Shown here: positions 18,428 to 22,045 of the stretch, one piece after another
How positions within the stretch are numbered: position 1 is the stretch's first letter
Layout of the letters: every line of letters begins with the position of its first letter
NCBI GenBank assembly: GCA_003427395.1
Contig: BFEA01000001.1
Span: 14,175,586 to 14,197,630 of the forward strand
Source: Chara braunii
Lineage: Eukaryota > Streptophyta > Charophyceae > Charales > Characeae
Reading direction: 5' to 3'
DNA: 22,045 nucleotides
Notes under the pieces: model-generated
The model's database searches: none
Seen by the model: only the letters and a program-made list of their open reading frames with translations
What the model was told of the DNA's origin: nothing
Translations under genes and position numbers: made by a program

Positions 18428-18842
18428 GGGCATACTCACACTAGCATGTACAATAGCAAAATATATGTGAGCCAATTTGCAATGATACAGCACTTCCCAG
18501 TCACACAGCACACCCGTATACGTCACAAAATAGAAAGGACCTGCTCTAGGAATGCGATTATACGGGCCGCACGATGCATAAAAATCCATCCCTCTTTCTT
18601 GTTTCTCCCCCCCCCCCCTCCTTACGAGAGCTGCCCACCAAACTTCGAATTCTTTTTTTTTGTTTCCAGAAAGAAACAGCTCTAAAAGAAATACGCAATT
18701 GCGGGGACCTCCAGAGTTTCCCGCAAAATACGTAACCTCACGGCTGTGCAAGCTGACATTTACGTGCCCATTTGCGCGAAAACACAAAATACGTAGCCCT
18801 TGTGACCCCCAAAATCACCTACGTGCTAGTGTGAGTATGCCC
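18428..18842. mobile_element. 415 bp MITE with perfect 19 bp TIRs and TGA target duplication
   Basis: Left terminus GGGCATACTCACACTAGCA (18428-18446) is the exact reverse complement of 18824-18842; 22 of the first 23 bases pair. TGA flanks both ends (18425-18427 and 18843-18845), a 3 bp target duplication. No transposase is encoded. GGGC-starting TIRs with 3 bp duplications are seen in PIF/Harbinger-type MITEs, but that superfamily prefers TAA or TTA, so the family is open. Confidence 0.82.
18706..18822 (+). repeat. 117 bp direct repeat, copy 1 (inside the MITE)
   Basis: Pairs with 18906-19022 at a period of 200 bp. Shared words are CCAGAGTTTCCCGCAAAATA, AAGCTGACATTTACGTGCCC and AAAATACGTAGCCCTTGTGA. 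Confidence 0.92.
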
Positions 18843-18905
18843 TGAGTATGCCCTTAGCGTCACAGCCTGAAAGGTAGTGGTCGAATAGGGGAAGTCCTCC
18901 ACAAA

Positions 18906-19022
18906 CAACCCCAGAGTTTCCCGCAAAATACGGTACCCCGCTGCTGTCCAAGCTGACATTTACGTGCCCATTTGCTTGAAAACGCAAAATACGTAGCCCT
19001 TGTGAACCCAAAAATCACCTAC
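18906..19022 (+). repeat. 117 bp direct repeat, copy 2 (MITE fragment)
   Basis: High similarity to 18706-18822, but it stops at CACCTAC without the TIR that follows in copy 1. It is probably a truncated second copy of the same MITE family lying next to the first. Confidence 0.85.
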
Positions 19023-19089
19023 AATTTAAATTATTGTCTACCGCGTGGGCGCGGGGAACGCAGCCCTAAGGTAGCCAAATCAATGAGAC

Positions 19090-19091
<2 letters not shown>

Positions 19092-19177
<86 letters not shown>

Positions 19178-19178
19178 A

Positions 19179-19242
<64 letters not shown>
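19092..19242 (+). repeat. (GA)n double tract, 151 bp
   Basis: GA runs at 19092-19175 and 19183-19242, separated by TTAGTGT. They end directly against the readable part of the GIY-YIG ORF relic (minus strand, from 19245). Confidence 0.97.
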
Positions 19243-19244
<2 letters not shown>

Positions 19245-19246
<2 letters not shown>

Positions 19247-21202
19247 CATACAGTTCCCTCCGTCTCCATGGTGCCCTCAAGCAGTTAATCATAATATTTC
19301 TATGTTTGTTTGTTTTCGGTTCCGTATGCACCAGTTGCATCACATAGAAGATACACCCATTTTCGATCCGTTTTCTGCATTTTTTTAGCTGGAACTTTGT
19401 GTTGTCAATTTCCACAATTGTTGATCCAAATGTTCGTTTAATCACTTTCCATTTTTCATTCCATAGTTTTCCATCTGTGCAGTAAATCATTGCTTTCGGT
19501 TGAAGTATTGATGTTAACTTCGTAGTGTAACCCGATCGAACCGATTTAAACAAAACAGGTATATTCTGATTCACCTCATTGTTTCCATTGTTCTTCCTCT
19601 TTCTCCTTCTTCGTCTTCAGTTTTTCCGAGTCTGTCTATCTTTTTCCCTTGTATTCAATAATAGATTCAGTCTCCTAATCACTGCTGCTTCCATCCCTAT
19701 CACCTCTGATCTCACTCCCGCCCAAATGGGTATGAGAACATATTTCTCCCAACCAAATTTGTGCAGCCAACTGTATAGTTTCCGCTGTGCTCCTCTATTT
19801 GGATTCTTGGCCAAGTTTATGTGTTAAGTCCATCTCTTGTCGGACTGTTTTCCTTTCGTCCCCACGTACATATGTCTACACCAAGGTGAAACACCCTGTA
19901 CTAACTAGTTGCTCAATTTCCGTTGATAGCCTGTGTATCTGCTCCCACTTCTGTGTTGTGGTGAGGTCGCCTGATGTTGAGGTGTCTTCTACCTTCCCAA
20001 CAGATCTTCGGCGCTCGAAGATGTGTCGGATGAGTCATACTCATCACTCCCGCTTGATCTTGTACTAAGGCTCTCGTAATCATCCTCACTTGTGTCGCCA
20101 CCAATTGTATTGGACACTCTGATGTTATCTGGATCTGGCATGATCTGTGTTTCAAGATCAGAATCCCGGTTGAAGTCTCGCCCCTTGTAGGCGATCAATC
20201 TAGGAACTTGCCTCAATGCCGAGATCGCTTGCGGCTTGTCCTTGTACCTGATGTCATGCATCTTGCATAAGACCTTCAGGTCCGTGTAGTGAAGACGAAG
20301 GAGCTGCATGTCCGTCATCGGTTCGACCCTGAAATTAATACTCCATTTTGCCTTTGACTTCGTTGTCGACACGTTGCGATTAATCTTCGTTCGTCCTCTC
20401 TTGGGGTGTGGAGGGATACGCGTCCCAATCTGCTTTTGTTCGGTGCGCTTTTGCTTGGCATGCTTCGACTCGGAATGTTGCGGCTACCATGTACTGAAGT
20501 TGGTAGTCCAGTCATTGTCCCCACATATCTGTTCGGATGAACCGAAGACGACACGATCGGAGTGCAGGTACGAGTCGGTTCATTGATCTTCTGCAACGCG
20601 CCCTTCACAACCGCCAGATCAGACTTTAGTAGCTTTAGGTTGTTGACCTCCTTCTGCACTTCCGATACCATCCTTTCTACTTTATCTTCCGCCTCTGCAT
20701 TCTTCTGACCGGTTGCGCTTGGACCAACTTGATTTTGTCCCCCTTGGTTCATCTCTGTCGGCTTCAGTGCTTCATCAATGATGGACTTGAGCGCGTCCGG
20801 AGTTAGCTCAGGCTTCTTTGCGGTGTCTTTCTTGTTCGGAGGAGCTGGCTGCTTTTCACTTGTCTTTCGTATGAGTTGCTCCAGTGTCTTGAGAACTTTG
20901 TCTATCTCCCGGCGGAGCTTAAAGATTTATTCCCTTAGAACTTTGTCCCCCTTAAAGATAAACACTCGATTTCTCGGTGGGGGGAAATCATTCCGTTTTT
21001 GCTCCCACAATGGTCTCAAGAACCACCTTGGAGATTCTGACTCCGCCCTTCTTCTCCGTGACGATGGTGATCTTGACTTATGTCTTCTATCTCTCGGAGT
21101 TTTCGATCTCCCCCTTCTTAAGCGCTTCCTCCCTTGAGATCCGGAAGATGATGATGAGTGTCTGCGCTGCCTCCTGTCCGACGATGATCGCGAACGCGAC
21201 AT
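19245..21202 (-). pseudogene. Decayed retroelement ORF: SR-rich, coiled coil, SAP-like, acidic, GIY-YIG nuclease, basic C-domain
   Basis: About 650 codons on the minus strand in three frames. Start ATG at 21202 (A at -3; an in-frame stop lies 13 codons earlier in poorly readable sequence). Residues 1-56 are SR/RS-rich. After a TAA at 20927-20929 the same frame goes on to 20315 through a Lys/Glu heptad-like stretch (KVERMVSEVQKEVNNLKLLK). A frame change near 20450 gives 20445-19989: a SAP-like helix pair (LHYTDLKVLCKMHDIRYKDK, then PQAISAL) and an acidic Ser/Asp tail. A further shift leads to the GIY-YIG part: GCFTLV, a TAG at 19876-19878, TYVRGDERKTVRQ, then HINLAKNPNRG, WLHKFGWEKYVLIPIW, the E of GMEAAVIRRL and the N of LLLN (to 19617). 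After a TGA the frame continues with an Arg/Lys run and the words IPVLFKSVRSGYTTK and WKVIKRTFGSTIV, ending at the (GA)n tract. GIY-YIG nucleases with N-terminal position are known in one group of Penelope-like elements; no RT is visible, so the assignment is inference. Confidence 0.7.
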
Positions 21203-22045
21203 CTTCCTTGAAGCTTGGGAACGTCAGGTAGGTAGTCTTCGTACTTGAAATCGATACAAAACCCCACAGCGCCGTTGATCGTCTTCAATACACACCAGAT
21301 AAGTAAAATAAAATTTCCAAAAATCGCTGAGTAATCTCCAATAAATCGCCATTATGATATCATGAAAGAAAAGGGTTACGAATTATGAGAGAGAGATAAA
21401 GACAGTGAATGTAAAATAGAAGAGTGACAGGTCTATACAGTGCCAATCATCGCGGGTACCGCCCGCAAGTTCTAAGCACCGTGCATAGAGATAAACACAT
21501 GCAAATGTAGACAAAATGTTAGAGGTTTTACTTTCACAGCATACACATGCAAGTGTAGACAGAACGTGCGAGGTTTTACTTTCACAGCATACACGTAATG
21601 TCCATGGCATGCGACACCAGTCACGATTACCTTTCTACCTCACTGCTCAGGTAATCATTTCAACCAATATCCTTAGCATTTATACCCTTCGTTCCCAATC
21701 ATTTTCCGCCACTTTCCCTATCGTTGCAGTGTACTCATCATCCATCCTCAGGATCTTTCGCAGTCGCTCTCTGTGTTGTCCTTGTCGTCATCGATTTCCA
21801 ACATGCCTTCAATCTGGAGCTACTTTCATCATATCTAATGATTTTGTGCATGTTACTCATGTAATCTCCTCTCTGTCGGAATTCCGTCTTACTATGGTAC
21901 TTGCCTATAACGCCGCTGTTTTTTTATACTGACTCGAATCTGACCTTGTTTGTTATTCTGTTCTTGTTTACTTTCATGGCCGTGGATTTTCCTTCATTTC
22001 CAGGTGAGTACTTTTTCTTTATTGGTTCGTTTCCACTGCTTTAGG
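21203..22045. other. Upstream flank of the GIY-YIG relic, no gene seen
   Basis: Contains the 48 bp tandem repeat (21495-21590) and T-rich DNA to the window end. Short open frames match nothing I recognise. This could include the 5' untranslated part of the retroelement, but nothing in the sequence proves it. Confidence 0.5.
21495..21590 (+). repeat. 48 bp tandem duplication
   Basis: Units 21495-21542 and 21543-21590 share ACACATGCAA, TGTAGACA and GAGGTTTTACTTTCACAGC (CGAGG in the second). A few substitutions separate them, and a short third start (ACACG) follows. Confidence 0.92.

Noticed and set aside
18260-18787. 175-codon open frame on the minus strand
   Set aside because: It crosses the MITE border at 18428 and so mixes unrelated sequences; no family signature.
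19031-19249. Leu-Ser repeat protein on the minus strand
   Set aside because: Pure translation of the GA/CT microsatellite.
1-22045. CRISPR array or bacterial defence genes
   Set aside because: No regularly spaced repeats with unique spacers and no bacterial gene layout; the tandem repeats found have no spacers, and the content is eukaryotic transposon DNA.

Overview
This is transposon-filled, GC-balanced eukaryotic DNA with no intact host gene that I can support. The protein style of the retroelement relics, the abundance of decayed Ty3/gypsy sequence, and a GIY-YIG retroelement relic together suggest a streptophyte alga or other green-lineage genome. Charophyte-like (Chara) is my best guess from memory, but it was not tested.

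Layout. 1-2016: non-coding DNA with a dispersed repeat, a (GA)n tract and short tandem repeats. 2017-16799: a composite Ty3/gypsy LTR retrotransposon on the minus strand, bounded by two diverged long direct repeats (LTR B 2017-3595, LTR A 14255-16799). Read on the minus strand from high to low coordinates it runs: LTR A, a primer binding site resembling the initiator-tRNA type, gag with CCHC knuckle, aspartic protease, reverse transcriptase (copy A). Then, after a breakpoint at 10749-10762, it runs through a second gag/protease end, reverse transcriptase, RNase H, integrase, an uncharacterised third ORF region (copy B), and LTR B. The two halves differ at protein level and look like two related elements joined by recombination. 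An unrelated block of about 790 bp of low-complexity DNA (7612-8402) interrupts copy B between RNase H and the linker before integrase.

16800-19244: small non-autonomous or repeat units: a tRNA-like relic touching the LTR, a two-unit 136-138 bp tandem repeat, a 475 bp foldback element, a 415 bp MITE with 19 bp perfect terminal inverted repeats and a 3 bp target duplication, and long (GA)n tracts.

19245-21202: a decayed minus-strand ORF of about 650 codons joining an SR-rich N-terminus, a coiled-coil stretch, a SAP-like helix pair, an acidic stretch, and a GIY-YIG nuclease domain with its late E and N residues, followed by an unknown basic domain. It ends at the (GA)n tract. The best explanation is a truncated retroelement of the Penelope-like type with an N-terminal GIY-YIG domain; this is the most interesting object in the window. 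21203-22045 holds a 48 bp tandem repeat and otherwise nothing recognisable.

All coding relics carry stops and frameshifts, so nothing here looks autonomous. Many stops and active-site losses are compatible with C-to-T or G-to-A transitions.
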